DNA of 64,000 bases from Flavobacteriaceae bacterium (GCA_947453885.1 CANGIF010000015.1:1-64000); one strand, 5' to 3'; positions 43,873 to 54,269 are shown, counted from the first letter of the stretch. Made by a program: numbers and translations. The notes: generated by a model not told the origin, from the letters alone.

Positions 43873-45267
43873 TTACAACATTTTTCCAGACAAGAACAAG
43901 GAAGATATTGTAAAGAAAATTATTAACCCCGTTACATCCACAATGGTAGCTACAAAAGGAGCGGAAGCTGTAGCGGGATCTAAACCTACTCGTCTCAAAA
44001 TAAAAGGGATTAAAGAACCAGACAACGTTCCCCAAAGTACAATTGCCAACAATGAAAACGAAACACTTAAGGCAACCCATAACCAATAAGGACCATAATC
44101 ATGAATACCCGTAGTTTGCCAAATATATATTCTAACAAATCCAATAATTCCTAAAATGGCACCAAGCATTATTCCGGAATACAATTCTTTTTTCATTACA
44201 TACCACCAATCGCTTAATTGCAGTTCTTTCAAGGCCATGGCTCTAATAATAAGCGAAGCAGCTTGCGAGCCAGAATTGCCCCCACTTGAAATAATCAAAG
44301 GAATAAACAAGCCTAAAACTAATGCTCTTGACAATTCCAATTCATAATACCCCATTGCGGAAGCCGTTAGCATTTCCCCTAAAAAAAGAACAACCAACCA
44401 ACCCGCTCTTTTGCGCACAAGTTCTAATAAACTTGTTTTGGTGTACGATAAATCCAACCCTTCAGTACCTCCAAACTTTTGAATGTCTTCGGTATCTCTT
44501 TGTTCAATTACGTCTAAAATATCGTCAATTGTAATTCGGCCTACTAGTCTGCCAAGTTCATCCACAACAGGAATGGCTTCTAAATCGTATTTTTGCATGA
44601 TTCTTGCTACTTCTACATCTTCATCAGTAACTTTTACAAAGTTTAGTTTCCGAATATAAACTTCGCTAATTGGCGTTTTGGTAGAAGTAGTTAGTAAATC
44701 TTTTAAAGAAAGTCTGCCTTTCAATCGGTCTTCGTCATCAACCACATATATGGAATGAATTCTCGAAATGTTCTCAGCTTGAATTCGCATTTCTTTAACG
44801 CAAGTAAGCACATTCCAATTTTCGTTAACCACCATCATTTCTTTATGCATGATTCCTCCAGCAGTATCTTCATCATAACGCAAAAGTTCAACAATGTCTT
44901 TTGCGTGTTCAACATCCTGGAGTTCCGAAATTACTTGTTCTTTTTTGCTTTGTGAAAGTTCGTTAATAATGTCGGCCGCATCGTTGGTATCCAACTCATC
45001 TAACTCTTCAGCAATTTCTTTAGCGGATAGTCTGCTAAGAATTTTTTCACGTAAATCTTCATCAATTTCAAGAAGAATTTCTGCCGTTTTATCGCTGTCA
45101 AGTAATTTAAAAATATAGGTAGCCTCATTAATGTCCAGCTCATCCAGAATTTCTGCAATGTCAACATGGTGCATGTCTGAAAGTAACTCTTCCAGCTCAG
45201 GTCTGTTTTTAGTTTTAATTAATTGCTCAATTTGAGCAACCAGTTTTTTGGTTATTTTAAATTGCAT
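43873..45267 (-). CDS. mgtE: MgtE-type magnesium transporter
   Basis: 464 residues. The MgtE_N helical domain (about 20-125, rich in acidic residues) is followed by two CBS domains (about 135-260: [15 protein letters not shown] and [18 protein letters not shown]) and five membrane helices. The pore signature [20 protein letters not shown] is present. The acidic N-domain and CBS pair sense cytosolic Mg2+ and gate the channel. The start overlaps the end of rsmA by 11 bp. Confidence 0.94.
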   Translation of the reverse strand: MQFKITKKLVAQIEQLIKTKNRPELEELLSDMHHVDIAEILDELDINEATYIFKLLDSDKTAEILLEIDEDLREKILSRLSAKEIAEELDELDTNDAADIINELSQSKKEQVISELQDVEHAKDIVELLRYDEDTAGGIMHKEMMVVNENWNVLTCVKEMRIQAENISRIHSIYVVDDEDRLKGRLSLKDLLTTSTKTPISEVYIRKLNFVKVTDEDVEVARIMQKYDLEAIPVVDELGRLVGRITIDDILDVIEQRDTEDIQKFGGTEGLDLSYTKTSLLELVRKRAGWLVVLFLGEMLTASAMGYYELELSRALVLGLFIPLIISSGGNSGSQAASLIIRAMALKELQLSDWWYVMKKELYSGIMLGAILGIIGFVRIYIWQTTGIHDYGPYWLWVALSVSFSLLAIVLWGTLSGSLIPFILRRVGLDPATASAPFVATIVDVTGLIIFFTISSLFLSGKML

Positions 45268-46036
45268 GAGCTTCTATTGTTTGAGTAAGCGCTATAAATT
45301 GTTCTACACTTAGCTGTTCTGGGCGAAGATTAAAAACATCATCTTCTCTTATACTGTCGGGCAAATTTAGTGTTTTTAAACTGTTTCTTAGTGTTTTTCT
45401 GCGCTGCTGAAAGGCAGTTTTAACAACTGTAAAAAACAATTTTTCGCTACACGGCAAGTGATAATTTTCTTTTCTACGCAAACGTAAAACACCTGATTTT
45501 ACTTTTGGAGGTGGAATAAAAACAGCTTCGTTTACCGTAAAAAGATATTCAGCATCATAAAAAGCTTGAACTAAAACAGAAAGTATGCCATAAGCTTTGG
45601 TTCCTTTTTTTTCACAAATTCGCTGAGCAACCTCCTTTTGAAACATGCCAGCAAACTCTGGAATTTGATTTCTAAATTCCAAAGCTCTAAAAACAATTTG
45701 AGTGGAAATATTGTAGGGAAAATTGCCAATAATAGCCAGTTGATTTCCTGTAAATATTTTATTTAAATCAAATTTCAAAAAATCTTCTGCAAGTATTTTA
45801 CCCTCTAATTTTGGGTAATTTGCACCTAAATAGGCTACAGATTCTTGGTCAATTTCGATTACGTAAGTTGTAACTGGTTTTTCCAATAAATATTTGGTCA
45901 AAACCCCCATCCCAGGACCAATTTCCAAAACATTTTGATAACCTTCAAGGTTTAGAGTGTCTGCAATGGCTTTTGCAATGCTTTCATCTTTTAAAAAATG
46001 TTGCCCAAGGTGTTTTTTGGCTTTTACTTTTTCCAT
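45257..46036 (-). CDS. rsmA: 16S rRNA (adenine1518/1519-N6)-dimethyltransferase
   Basis: 259 residues: [15 protein letters not shown] at the start, SAM motif [15 protein letters not shown], catalytic [10 protein letters not shown] (NxPY-like), and the C-terminal helical domain with [12 protein letters not shown] and [11 protein letters not shown]. It dimethylates two adenines near the 3' end of 16S rRNA during small-subunit maturation. It is upstream of and overlapping mgtE, an arrangement common in flavobacteria. Confidence 0.96.
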   Translation of the reverse strand: MEKVKAKKHLGQHFLKDESIAKAIADTLNLEGYQNVLEIGPGMGVLTKYLLEKPVTTYVIEIDQESVAYLGANYPKLEGKILAEDFLKFDLNKIFTGNQLAIIGNFPYNISTQIVFRALEFRNQIPEFAGMFQKEVAQRICEKKGTKAYGILSVLVQAFYDAEYLFTVNEAVFIPPPKVKSGVLRLRRKENYHLPCSEKLFFTVVKTAFQQRRKTLRNSLKTLNLPDSIREDDVFNLRPEQLSVEQFIALTQTIEAHAI

Positions 46037-46083
46037 TACTTTTTTGTATTGTGAAAGCCTTAAAAAAAATTGCTTTCGATGCT

Positions 46084-46395
46084 CTAATGCTGACTAATTA
46101 ATTCTAATTCTGTTCGAAACGCTAACATTTTATCGCCAAAAAGTGCTATCCCTTCAGCTCTAAAAGCAGGTGCATCTTCGTTATAATAAGCTTCTAGTGT
46201 TGCTTTACTGTCCGTTTCATACTGAATAGAATAAGTCGTTCCGCCCATTTCTTCTTCTACCAATACTTTGACAATTCTTGCAGAAAAAAATTTTCCTGTC
46301 GCTAGTATTTCGGGTATGTGTTTTTGCTGCATCCAGCTCAACCATTGATCATGAACACTTTCGTGAATGTTGATGGTAACGTTGTAAATTATCAT
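46084..46395 (-). CDS. DUF4286-like small protein
   Basis: 103 residues of a ferredoxin-like fold: [20 protein letters not shown], then [20 protein letters not shown]. The pattern fits DUF4286, frequent next to rsmA in Bacteroidota. Function unknown. It lies between the TPR gene and rsmA on the same strand, 47 bp upstream of the latter. Confidence 0.75.
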   Translation of the reverse strand: MIIYNVTINIHESVHDQWLSWMQQKHIPEILATGKFFSARIVKVLVEEEMGGTTYSIQYETDSKATLEAYYNEDAPAFRAEGIALFGDKMLAFRTELELISQH

Positions 46396-46426
46396 GAAAT
46401 TTGATTTATGAGTTAGTATATGCTTT

Positions 46427-48205
46427 TTACAAATCCTTGTCGCCTCTTAACTGCCTGTATTTTTTCCGAGCATCTGTGTAAAAAATGCTGTCTTCGTGAT
46501 GAAAAATAAGCTGTTCGTAATAGGATTTTGCCTTTTCGATATCCTTTAAATTTTCGTTTGCAAGAGTTGCCGCATAATAATAAGCTTCATCTACATAAAT
46601 ACTTTCTTTGAATTCTTCAAATATCCGTTGGTAATTTGCAAGAGCTGCTGTATAATCGCCCATTTTTTCATAAATTTTCCCCACTCTTAAAAGCGTAACG
46701 GGAATAATTTCGTCTGTTTTGTGTTCTTTCAAAATGGCTTGGTAAGCAGCTAACGCAGCTGGCATTTTGTTTTGGAAAATTAAAAAATCAGCACGAGCAA
46801 ACTTTTTTAATGCTGTTTGTGTAGAATCGGCAACGGTACTGTCGGTTATCAACAGCAATAAATCCAATGCGTCGTTTGCAATTAGTTGTGTTGAAGCAGA
46901 TTTTAGTTGGGTTAATTGTTTGGTAGCCCATGTAAAATCGGTTTGATAATAACTAGTTTTTGCAATTTTTAAACTGGCTTCATGACCAACAGCATCATTT
47001 TTTAAATCGTCTTCAATTTGTGTGTACAAAAGTAAGGCTTGGTTGAACTTTTCTTGATACAACAATTCATCTCCAAGCTCCATTTTCAAATCAGCTATTT
47101 GAAATTGATTCAAAGGTAACTCCATTGCTTTTTTCAATAATTGTTTTCCTAAATCAGGGTTGTTACGATTAAATGTTGTAAAATTAGCCAACAGTTTTTG
47201 TAGCGGAAGACTATACGGACTAATACCAAACTCTTGTAATAACAATTCTAATTCGGCCTGAATTGCAGGATACTCTTTTTCGGTAGCATTGCTAATTTTT
47301 ATTTTTTCAATATAAAAATGAGCTTGTATTTTTAACTCCAAATCCAAAGTGTTTTCTAAAATAAAAGCGTAAATTTCTTTCGCAGTAGCTTCTTCGTTTT
47401 CATCAACTGCTAGTTTGGCTAAATTGATTATCGTAGCAAACGATTCTGGGTTGCGTTTGTAAATCGCTTTTTCTTGAATAAAAGCTTTGCCAAATTCTTT
47501 TTGTTGAACATAAAACCAACTCAAATACTGATTCCAAAACAAGTCTTGGTTTTTTTGAGTTCTGAGTAGTAATGCTTTTTTCAACTGGCTATTAAACGTT
47601 TCTTGAGTATCTTCGCTTATAAATCTTGAAAACTGATTTTGAATTGGAATCAAGTTTTGAGGATTTGAAAACGACTCTGTTAGAAATTTTTCAATCATTA
47701 ATTCCGTATTGCCTTGTTGCCCATAGAGCAGTGCCATTTGAAAATTAAAATTAAATTTTGGTTCCAGTTTTAATGCCAATTCATAAGCTTGTAATGCATA
47801 ATCCACCAAGTTTTTCTTTTCAAAAGTTGGAGCAATTTCATAGACAAAATTCGGGTTTTTGTTAATTTTGTCCAAGGCTTGCTGGTAGTATTTTTTAGCC
47901 GTAGTCACGTCTTTTTGCAATTGAAAATTATAGCCCAATTCCACCAATGTACCCGGTTGGTTGAACTGGTTCAAACGCTCTTGGATCAGTTTGTTTGCTT
48001 TGTCAAATTGGCTTAATTGCTGGTAACATTCAACCGTTCTTTGAAAAAAGAAACTGTTGCCGTTTTGAGTTTTTAGCAAACTTTCATAGCTAATTAATGC
48101 TTTCTCAAAATCGCCTTTGTCGTAATAATTTTGCGCCAATTGTTCGTTTTGAGCACAAACAAACAAAGTACAAAAAAGAGTGCAAATAATGAGGAAACGT
48201 TTCAT
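46427..48205 (-). CDS. Secreted tetratricopeptide-repeat protein
   Basis: 592 residues with signal peptide MKRFLIICTLFCTLFVCAQ. TPR helices run through the whole chain, for example AQNYYDKGDFEKALISYESL, DVTTAKKYYQQALDKINKN and, near the end, KMGDYTAALANYQRIFEEFK. It is probably a periplasmic or outer-membrane scaffold. It comes first in a possible unit with the DUF4286 and rsmA genes (31 bp to the next). Confidence 0.82.
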   Translation of the reverse strand: MKRFLIICTLFCTLFVCAQNEQLAQNYYDKGDFEKALISYESLLKTQNGNSFFFQRTVECYQQLSQFDKANKLIQERLNQFNQPGTLVELGYNFQLQKDVTTAKKYYQQALDKINKNPNFVYEIAPTFEKKNLVDYALQAYELALKLEPKFNFNFQMALLYGQQGNTELMIEKFLTESFSNPQNLIPIQNQFSRFISEDTQETFNSQLKKALLLRTQKNQDLFWNQYLSWFYVQQKEFGKAFIQEKAIYKRNPESFATIINLAKLAVDENEEATAKEIYAFILENTLDLELKIQAHFYIEKIKISNATEKEYPAIQAELELLLQEFGISPYSLPLQKLLANFTTFNRNNPDLGKQLLKKAMELPLNQFQIADLKMELGDELLYQEKFNQALLLYTQIEDDLKNDAVGHEASLKIAKTSYYQTDFTWATKQLTQLKSASTQLIANDALDLLLLITDSTVADSTQTALKKFARADFLIFQNKMPAALAAYQAILKEHKTDEIIPVTLLRVGKIYEKMGDYTAALANYQRIFEEFKESIYVDEAYYYAATLANENLKDIEKAKSYYEQLIFHHEDSIFYTDARKKYRQLRGDKDL

Positions 48206-48291
48206 TTGGGTCTATTTTTATAGTAAAAAACAATGCACTAAAGTAACCTTTTTTGTGTCAAATTAGTACATTGTTTTGTAAAGATTAACGT

Positions 48292-49563
48292 TTAGTTAAT
48301 ACTATCAAATCCGCAATAAGGTCGTAAAACCTCCGGAATCACAATGCCATCCGGTGTTTGGTAGTTTTCAAGAATTCCAGCCAAAACCCTTGGAAGTGCT
48401 AACGAACTTCCGTTTAAAGTATGTGCCAGTTGGGTTTTTCCGTCTTTGCCTTTAAATCGTAATTTTAAACGATTGGCTTGAAAAGTTTCAAAATTGGAAA
48501 CAGAACTAATTTCCAACCAACGTTCCTGAGCGGTGGAATACACCTCAAAATCATACGTCAAAGCCGAAGCAAAACTCATGTCGCCACCACAAAGTCTAAG
48601 AATTCGGAACGGCAACTTAAGTTCGCGCATAATGTTTTTTACATGTTCCACCATGGCATCAAGCGCTTGGTAAGAGTTATCAGGATGTTCAACCCTCACA
48701 ATTTCTACTTTGTCAAATTGGTGCAAACGATTTAAACCTCTAACATGTGCGCCATACGAACCCGCTTCTCTTCGAAAACAAGGTGTGTATCCCGTACACA
48801 AAATGGGCAATTGGTTTTCATGTAAAAGCTCATCTCTAAAAATGTTCGTAACAGGAACTTCAGCAGTGGGAATCAAATACAAATTATCAGTAGCATCATG
48901 GTACATTTGCCCATCTTTATCAGGCAATTGACCCGTACCATAAGCAGAAGCTTCGTTCACCAAATGCGGCACTTGGTACTCTAAATAACCCGCATCCGTG
49001 TTTTTATCTAAAAAATAAGAAATCAAAGCCCTTTGTAACCGCGCTCCTTTTCCTTTGTAAACAGGAAATCCAGCACCCGTAATTTTGTTTCCTAATTCAA
49101 AATCAATAATGTCATATTTTTTAACCAATTCCCAATGTGGAAGTGCACCTTCGTGTAAAACAGGAATAGCGCCTTCCTCAAAAACGTTAAGGTTTTCTTC
49201 CGGAGTTGTACCTTCAGGAACAATTTCGGCAGGCAAATTAGGCAATAAATACAGTTTTTGTTGCAATTCAGCAGCCAGTTCATTCGCTTTTTCAGAAAGC
49301 ACTTTACTCTTGTCTTTCAAAAGCGTAGTTTTTTCTTTCAAAAGGGCAGCTTTGTCTTTCTCGCCATTTTTCATCAATTCGCCAATAGATGCCGATAATT
49401 TATTAGATTCTGCCAAAGTGTTGTCTAACTCCAATTGGGTACTTCTTCTTTTCTCGTCTAAAAGTACAACATCGTTCACAATAACTTGTGCATCCATGTT
49501 CTTTTTTGCTAAAGCCTGAACGACTTTTTCCTGATTTTCTCTAATAAATGAAATTTGTAACAT
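48292..49563 (-). CDS. serS: Seryl-tRNA synthetase
   Basis: 423 residues from ATG at 49563 (MLQISFIRENQEKVVQAL), the usual SerRS start; an upstream ATG at 49623 would add 20 atypical residues. The coiled-coil tRNA-binding arm spans about 30-100. Class II motifs: motif 2 TPCFRREAGSYG with GLNRLHQFDKVEIV, and motif 3 NGSSLALPRVLAGILENYQT. It charges tRNA-Ser. A divergent interval with a tandem repeat lies upstream. Confidence 0.96.
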   Translation of the reverse strand: MLQISFIRENQEKVVQALAKKNMDAQVIVNDVVLLDEKRRSTQLELDNTLAESNKLSASIGELMKNGEKDKAALLKEKTTLLKDKSKVLSEKANELAAELQQKLYLLPNLPAEIVPEGTTPEENLNVFEEGAIPVLHEGALPHWELVKKYDIIDFELGNKITGAGFPVYKGKGARLQRALISYFLDKNTDAGYLEYQVPHLVNEASAYGTGQLPDKDGQMYHDATDNLYLIPTAEVPVTNIFRDELLHENQLPILCTGYTPCFRREAGSYGAHVRGLNRLHQFDKVEIVRVEHPDNSYQALDAMVEHVKNIMRELKLPFRILRLCGGDMSFASALTYDFEVYSTAQERWLEISSVSNFETFQANRLKLRFKGKDGKTQLAHTLNGSSLALPRVLAGILENYQTPDGIVIPEVLRPYCGFDSIN

Positions 49564-50215
49564 AACGTGTTTTTTGAATAAGGAAGCAAATTTATGGAAA
49601 TACTTTGTAATTAAAGAGTTCAATTTAAAAAAGTAGTAATTTAAAAAAAGTGGAAAATAATCATTAGATGGTGTAAACTCAAAAACCCTTTAGCAACTCA
49701 ATACCTGCAATTAGAAACACTATTCTGCCCATTAGTAACTCAATGCTACCCTTTAGCAACTCAAGTCAACCCTATAGTAATTCAATTCTAGCCTTTAGCA
49801 ACTCAAGTCAGCCCATTAGAAATTCAATGCTAACCTATAGCAACTCAAGTCAGCCCTATAGCAATTCAATGCTGGCCTTTAGTTACTCCAGTTAGCCCTT
49901 TAGTTAGAAAAAACCCTTTAGTTAGAAAAAACCCTTTAGCAGAACAAAATCCTTTAGTTAGACAAAACCCTTTAGTTAGACAAAATCCTTTAGTTGAAAA
50001 AAAACAGCTTGAATTCAGGCAAATTACAAACAAAAAAGCAACAGGAGCAAGGCTATAAACCCAGAGTCGTACTGGACTAGTGATGCAACAACATTTTTAT
50101 TTTTCTCAAAACAAACCACTTATTGGCGGGTGTATTTCTTTTTTTTCTATTTTTGAAAAATGGAGGAGCCGAAAATCCCTAAAGAGTAGGACTAACCAAA
50201 CTAAAATTTATTGTT
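49564..50215. other. Divergent intergenic region with a long periodic repeat
   Basis: Between serS and the DUF805 gene. It holds the sixteen-unit array at 49686-50003 and presumably promoters for both directions. The final 210 bp show no repeat. Confidence 0.6.
49686..50003. repeat. Tandem array: ten 21-bp units, then six 18-bp units
   Basis: Units of exactly 21 bp from 49686 to 49895 (consensus CCCTTTAGCAACTCAAGTC) change at 49896 to six units of exactly 18 bp (consensus CCCTTTAGTTAGAAAAAA). Alternating 21-bp units resemble each other more closely (CAAGTCA versus CAATGCT ends), so a 42-bp double period is visible. Units diverge in sequence while lengths stay fixed. Confidence 0.88.
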
Positions 50216-50620
50216 ATGATTGAATGGTACAAAAAAGTTGTTTTTCAAAACTATGCAAATTTCTCAGGCAGAGCCAGACGAAGCGAGTATTGGTATTATT
50301 ATTTAGCTGCTTTTATAATTTCTATAATTTTGAGGATTATTGATAGTATGTTAGGATTAACTTATGGTTCGGCAGGTGCTGGAATCATTGGTTCTATATA
50401 TTCATTATTGGTTTTTTTACCAGGATTAGCAGTTATGGTTAGACGTTTGCACGATGTAGGAAAAAGCGGTTGGTTTTTCTTAATTGCATTTACTGGTGTT
50501 GGAATAATTTGGCTGCTAGTATTGTTTTGTACAGAAGGGCAAGACGGCACAAACGACTATGGTACTGACCCAAAATCGGAATTTGATGAAATCAACGAAA
50601 TTGGAACACCTCAAGATTAA
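50216..50620 (+). CDS. DUF805-family membrane protein
   Basis: 134 residues. FSGRARRSEYWYYYLAAFI at the start and VMVRRLHDVGKSGWFFLI later are the two DUF805 signatures. Three to four membrane helices. The role is unknown; family genes are often in phage or stress contexts in other bacteria. First of three small membrane-protein genes in a row (17 bp to the next). Confidence 0.88.
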   Translation: MIEWYKKVVFQNYANFSGRARRSEYWYYYLAAFIISIILRIIDSMLGLTYGSAGAGIIGSIYSLLVFLPGLAVMVRRLHDVGKSGWFFLIAFTGVGIIWLLVLFCTEGQDGTNDYGTDPKSEFDEINEIGTPQD

Positions 50621-50637
50621 TCAGTAATTTTTTAAAT

Positions 50638-51021
50638 ATGGAAGTAGTAACACCAGAAGATTGGAACAAACCCAATCAACCAATTCCCAATTTTTATGTA
50701 GAACCAATTTTAGTATTAATTTTTGGTTTTCTAACCTGTGGATTGTACTTAATATACTGGAACATTAAAGCCGCTGAGGTTTTAAACGCCGTTTCGGAAC
50801 GAACAATAATTTCGCAACCAGTAGCCGTTTTTGCCGGATGTTGCTATCCTGTAAATGTATATTTCTTTTATTTAGCAGGAAAAGAAGGTTTGCCAAAAGT
50901 ATACGAACGCACCAAATCGTTCCAAAAAGACGATACCGTAATGTTAGTGTTGTTAGGGCTGGTTTTCCCAATGATTGCCGCCATGATTGTTCAATCAGAT
51001 ATAAACAAACTGTACCGTTAA
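50638..51021 (+). CDS. Small membrane protein, DUF4234-like
   Basis: 127 residues, three hydrophobic segments. PILVLIFGFLTCGLYLIYWN resembles the helix with aromatic end found in DUF4234 proteins, which is only a suggestion. It is followed by the DUF2752 gene and is probably co-transcribed with the DUF805 gene. Confidence 0.65.
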   Translation: MEVVTPEDWNKPNQPIPNFYVEPILVLIFGFLTCGLYLIYWNIKAAEVLNAVSERTIISQPVAVFAGCCYPVNVYFFYLAGKEGLPKVYERTKSFQKDDTVMLVLLGLVFPMIAAMIVQSDINKLYR

Positions 51022-51091
51022 AACAAAAACAAAAAGAAAACTATACGGAATAGTTGGTGCTTTTTTAACACTGACTGTTCCGTTTTTTTTA

Positions 51092-51460
51092 ATGCTTTCC
51101 AACACCAACCATCAGTTAGATACTGAACAATCGCTGTGTCCTTTTAAAATGGTAACGGGTTTTCCTTGTCCCGGTTGTGGCATTACAAAATCAATTGTTT
51201 ATTGCTACGAAGGCAATTTTGCCAAAAGTAGTTCATTTCATGTTTTAGGTCCTTTTGTGGTAGTGTTTTGTATTTTTCTCTTAGTACTTTTACCCTATGA
51301 AATTAGTACTGAAAAAGAGTATTTCAATGGCATTTTATACAACCGCAAATTGGCCTACGGATTTGCTTTCTTTTTAATTACGTATCATTTAATTCGGATA
51401 GTACTTTTTATTCAAAACAATTCTTGGGAAAGTATTTTAAAACAATCCATTTGGAACTAA
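51092..51460 (+). CDS. DUF2752 membrane protein, N-terminal start unclear
   Basis: 122 residues from ATG 51092. LCPFKMVTGFPCPGCGITKS is the DUF2752 signature with its CPxxxxxGxxCPGCG cysteines; two more helices follow. Family members usually have a further membrane helix before this motif. The frame upstream of 51092 codes exactly such a segment (YGIVGAFLTLTVPFFL) without stop back to 51005, but no ATG, GTG or TTG is present in that stretch. Either the start is non-standard, or the upstream part is reached by frameshifting, or the protein is truncated. Confidence 0.75.
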   Translation: MLSNTNHQLDTEQSLCPFKMVTGFPCPGCGITKSIVYCYEGNFAKSSSFHVLGPFVVVFCIFLLVLLPYEISTEKEYFNGILYNRKLAYGFAFFLITYHLIRIVLFIQNNSWESILKQSIWN

Positions 51461-51462
51461 AA

Positions 51463-51518
51463 AAATGTAATTCCACTTAATTTACTTTTCTTACAACGTC
51501 TTAAATGGAACTACATTT
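51463..51518. terminator. Long imperfect hairpin between DUF2752 and fabD
   Basis: Arms at 51463-51480 and 51501-51518 are reverse complements except at two positions, loop 20, flanked by A and T runs. It separates convergent genes. Confidence 0.7.
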
Positions 51519-51554
51519 CAAAAAAAATTAAAAAATAACGAATGCTTTTACACC

Positions 51555-52427
51555 TTAAGCAGAGAAAGTAGCCGCCTCTTTGTTGATTTTGTTAACTAAT
51601 CCAACCAACACTTTTCCTGGTCCAACTTCAGTAAAACTAGTTGCGCCATCCGCAATCATTTGTTGCACCGATTGGGTCCATTTTACAGGAGCCGTTAACT
51701 GAACGATAAGGTTTCTCTTTATTTCTTCTGCATCAGAAACAGCACTTGCCGTTACGTTTTGATACACAGGGCAACTTGGTGTTGAAAAGGTTGTAGCTTC
51801 AATGGCTGCTGCTAATTCTTCCCGTGCAGGCTCCATCATTGGCGAATGAAACGCTCCGCCAACGGGTAATAGCAATGCACGTTTTGCACCTGCTTCTTTC
51901 ATTTTTTCACAGGCAAGTTCTACTGCATGATAGGCACCAGAAATTACCAATTGTCCAGGGCAGTTGTAGTTTGCAGGCACAACAACGCCATCAATTGAAG
52001 CGCAAATGTCTTCTACAATTGTATCGTCAAGATTTAAAACAGCTGCCATTGTTGAAGGAGCAATTTCACATGCTTTTTGCATGGCTAAAGCTCTTTTAGC
52101 AACCAATTGCAGGCCGTCTTCAAAAGATAAAGCACCATTGGCAACCAAAGCAGAAAATTCGCCCAATGAATGCCCGGCTACCATTTCTGGATTAAAATCC
52201 TCTAGTGTTTTGGCTAAAATCACCGAATGTAAAAAAACCGCTGGTTGGGTAACTTTGGTTTCTTTAAGCTCTTCCGCTGTGCCGTCAAACATGATGTCTG
52301 TAATTCGGAAGCCTAAAATTTCATTGGCTCTTTCAAAAAGTGCTTTGGCTACTGCCGATTTTTCATATAAATCTTTGCCCATTCCGGTGAATTGAGCGCC
52401 TTGACCAGGAAATACGTATGCTTTCAT
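51555..52427 (-). CDS. fabD: Malonyl-CoA:ACP transacylase
   Basis: 290 residues. AYVFPGQGAQFTGMGKDLYE at the start, nucleophile in VAGHSLGEFSALVA (GHSxGE), catalytic His in GGAFHSPMM and the closing GPGKVLVGLVNK. It moves malonyl groups to acyl carrier protein for fatty-acid synthesis. Other fab genes are not adjacent. Start fits the family. Confidence 0.96.
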   Translation of the reverse strand: MKAYVFPGQGAQFTGMGKDLYEKSAVAKALFERANEILGFRITDIMFDGTAEELKETKVTQPAVFLHSVILAKTLEDFNPEMVAGHSLGEFSALVANGALSFEDGLQLVAKRALAMQKACEIAPSTMAAVLNLDDTIVEDICASIDGVVVPANYNCPGQLVISGAYHAVELACEKMKEAGAKRALLLPVGGAFHSPMMEPAREELAAAIEATTFSTPSCPVYQNVTASAVSDAEEIKRNLIVQLTAPVKWTQSVQQMIADGATSFTEVGPGKVLVGLVNKINKEAATFSA

Positions 52428-52631
52428 AAAATAGGTTTCTAGTTTACTGTTTTTTATTTGTTTTGCCCATTGCTATAAGTTAGGGTCAACTTATTTGTTT
52501 ATAACACAAGCAAAAATAGTATTTTTTGGTTTATATTTTTTAAACCCTGTATTCTTTATTAGTAAAACACTTAATTTGTAACGTTGTTCTAGTTTTTAGG
52601 ACTTATAGCAAAATTATTCAACTTTATACTT

Positions 52632-54269
52632 ATGAAAAAACCAGTATCAATTGTAGTCCTTGTTATAGTTGCATTTTTAATGTTCTATTTAAAGCTCCCA
52701 GTGCTTTCTTACGGCTTTATTCAATTGCCTTTTTTGCTTTTGTTGCTAACTGTTTTTGCCATCTTTTTGTTTACAAAAACAATGGTTACTCCCGACACTA
52801 AAAAAATTAAATTTTTAGCGAGACCCAATAAGATGCTCATGCTGATTGCGGGACTTTTAGTAATTTATATGACTTTATTTCCTGCTGTAACAAGTTTGCC
52901 AATTTTTAAAAGTGAGGCTTACAAAGAATTGATTGGAAAAGTAGCCGATGGAAAAGAAATGGCCAATCATATTGCCCCAATATCAATAGATGAAATTAGA
53001 GTGGTGGATGAAGATTTAGCGTATTTGTTAGGAGAAAAAATTCTTGGTTCGCAACCAGCTTTAGGTTCACAAGTGGAACTGGGTGATTTTTGTATTCAAA
53101 AAGTAGGAAATGATTTGTACTGGGTGGCGCCCTTATTGCATTCAGGTTTTTTTAAATGGTTAAACAACCAAGAGGGAACCGCAGGCTATGTGATGGTATC
53201 GGCTACAAACGAACGAGACGTGAAATTAGTACAAACTGTTGGGAGTAAAGCTATTAAAATAAAATACCAACAAAGTGCATATTTTCAAAGCAATATAGCC
53301 CGTCATTTGTATTGTAATGGTTATGCAACTGTTGGACTAACCGATTATACTTTTGAAATTGACGATTCAGGAAAGCCGTTTTGGGTTGTAACAAAATACG
53401 ATAAGAAAATTGGTTTTGCAGGAAATGATGCCACTGGTATTTTAATAGTTGATGCTCAAAGTGGTACTGTAAAAGAATACGGAATTGCCAATGCTCCTAA
53501 ATGGGTTGATCGCATTCAACCAATTGATTTTGTTGAAGAGCAATTAAATGATTGGGGAGAATATGTACATGGGTATTGGAATTTTTCCAATGCAAACAAA
53601 TTGCAAATAACAGAAGGATTAACTTTGGTTTACGGTCATGACAATAAATCGTATTGGTACACGGGTTTAACTTCCGTTGGGAAAGACGAATCGGCTGTTG
53701 GTTTTGTTTTAGTGGATACTCGTACCAAAGAAGCTACTTTTTACAAACAAAGTGGTGCTACTGAAATGGCGGCTCAAAGTTCTGCACAAGGTAAAGTTCA
53801 GGAAAAAGGATATAAAGCATCTTTGCCAATTCCATATAATATTAACAACATTCCAACCTATGTAATGACTTTAAAAGACGAAGGTGGTTTGGTAAAAATG
53901 TATGCAATGGTTGCTATAAGTGATTATACAATTGTAGGCGTTGGAAATTCAATGAGAGAAACGTTAACGGCTTTCAAAAATGTGTATAATATGGCTGGGA
54001 ATAAATTGAATGCCACTAGTTTTGCAAACAAGAAATCGCTAAAATCTGTGGTAACTAGAATTCATAATGATGTTAAAAATGGCAATAGTTTCTATTACTT
54101 TACCACCAAAGATTATCCAAACATCTTTGTTGGTTCATCACAAATATCAAATCAGTTGCCTGTAACGATTGTTGGTGATAGTGTCAGTGTTTCCTTTGAT
54201 GTGGACAAAGAAGAAGTTATTGATGTTTCAACATTTGAAAACGTAACAATGAAAAAGAAAACGAAATAA
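52632..54269 (+). CDS. Membrane protein with large extracytoplasmic domain
   Basis: 545 residues. Three membrane helices near the start (about 5-25, 30-48 and 69-92, ending VIYMTLFPAVTSLPIF) and then a long soluble part outside the membrane. Recognisable segments are FEIDDSGKPFWVVTKYDKKI, IDFVEEQLNDWGEYVHGYWN and, near the end, a beta-rich domain (IFVGSSQISNQLPVTIVGDS). I know no family name. Monocistronic, with a strong terminator. Confidence 0.72.
   Translation: MKKPVSIVVLVIVAFLMFYLKLPVLSYGFIQLPFLLLLLTVFAIFLFTKTMVTPDTKKIKFLARPNKMLMLIAGLLVIYMTLFPAVTSLPIFKSEAYKELIGKVADGKEMANHIAPISIDEIRVVDEDLAYLLGEKILGSQPALGSQVELGDFCIQKVGNDLYWVAPLLHSGFFKWLNNQEGTAGYVMVSATNERDVKLVQTVGSKAIKIKYQQSAYFQSNIARHLYCNGYATVGLTDYTFEIDDSGKPFWVVTKYDKKIGFAGNDATGILIVDAQSGTVKEYGIANAPKWVDRIQPIDFVEEQLNDWGEYVHGYWNFSNANKLQITEGLTLVYGHDNKSYWYTGLTSVGKDESAVGFVLVDTRTKEATFYKQSGATEMAAQSSAQGKVQEKGYKASLPIPYNINNIPTYVMTLKDEGGLVKMYAMVAISDYTIVGVGNSMRETLTAFKNVYNMAGNKLNATSFANKKSLKSVVTRIHNDVKNGNSFYYFTTKDYPNIFVGSSQISNQLPVTIVGDSVSVSFDVDKEEVIDVSTFENVTMKKKTK

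Noticed and set aside
49085..49519. 144-codon plus-strand frame opposite serS
   Set aside because: Ser-rich antisense shadow of the SerRS coiled coil; no plausible start context.
49686..50003. CRISPR array or small coding repeat
   Set aside because: There are no spacers between units, and I saw no family-like product, signal peptide or motif in the interval.
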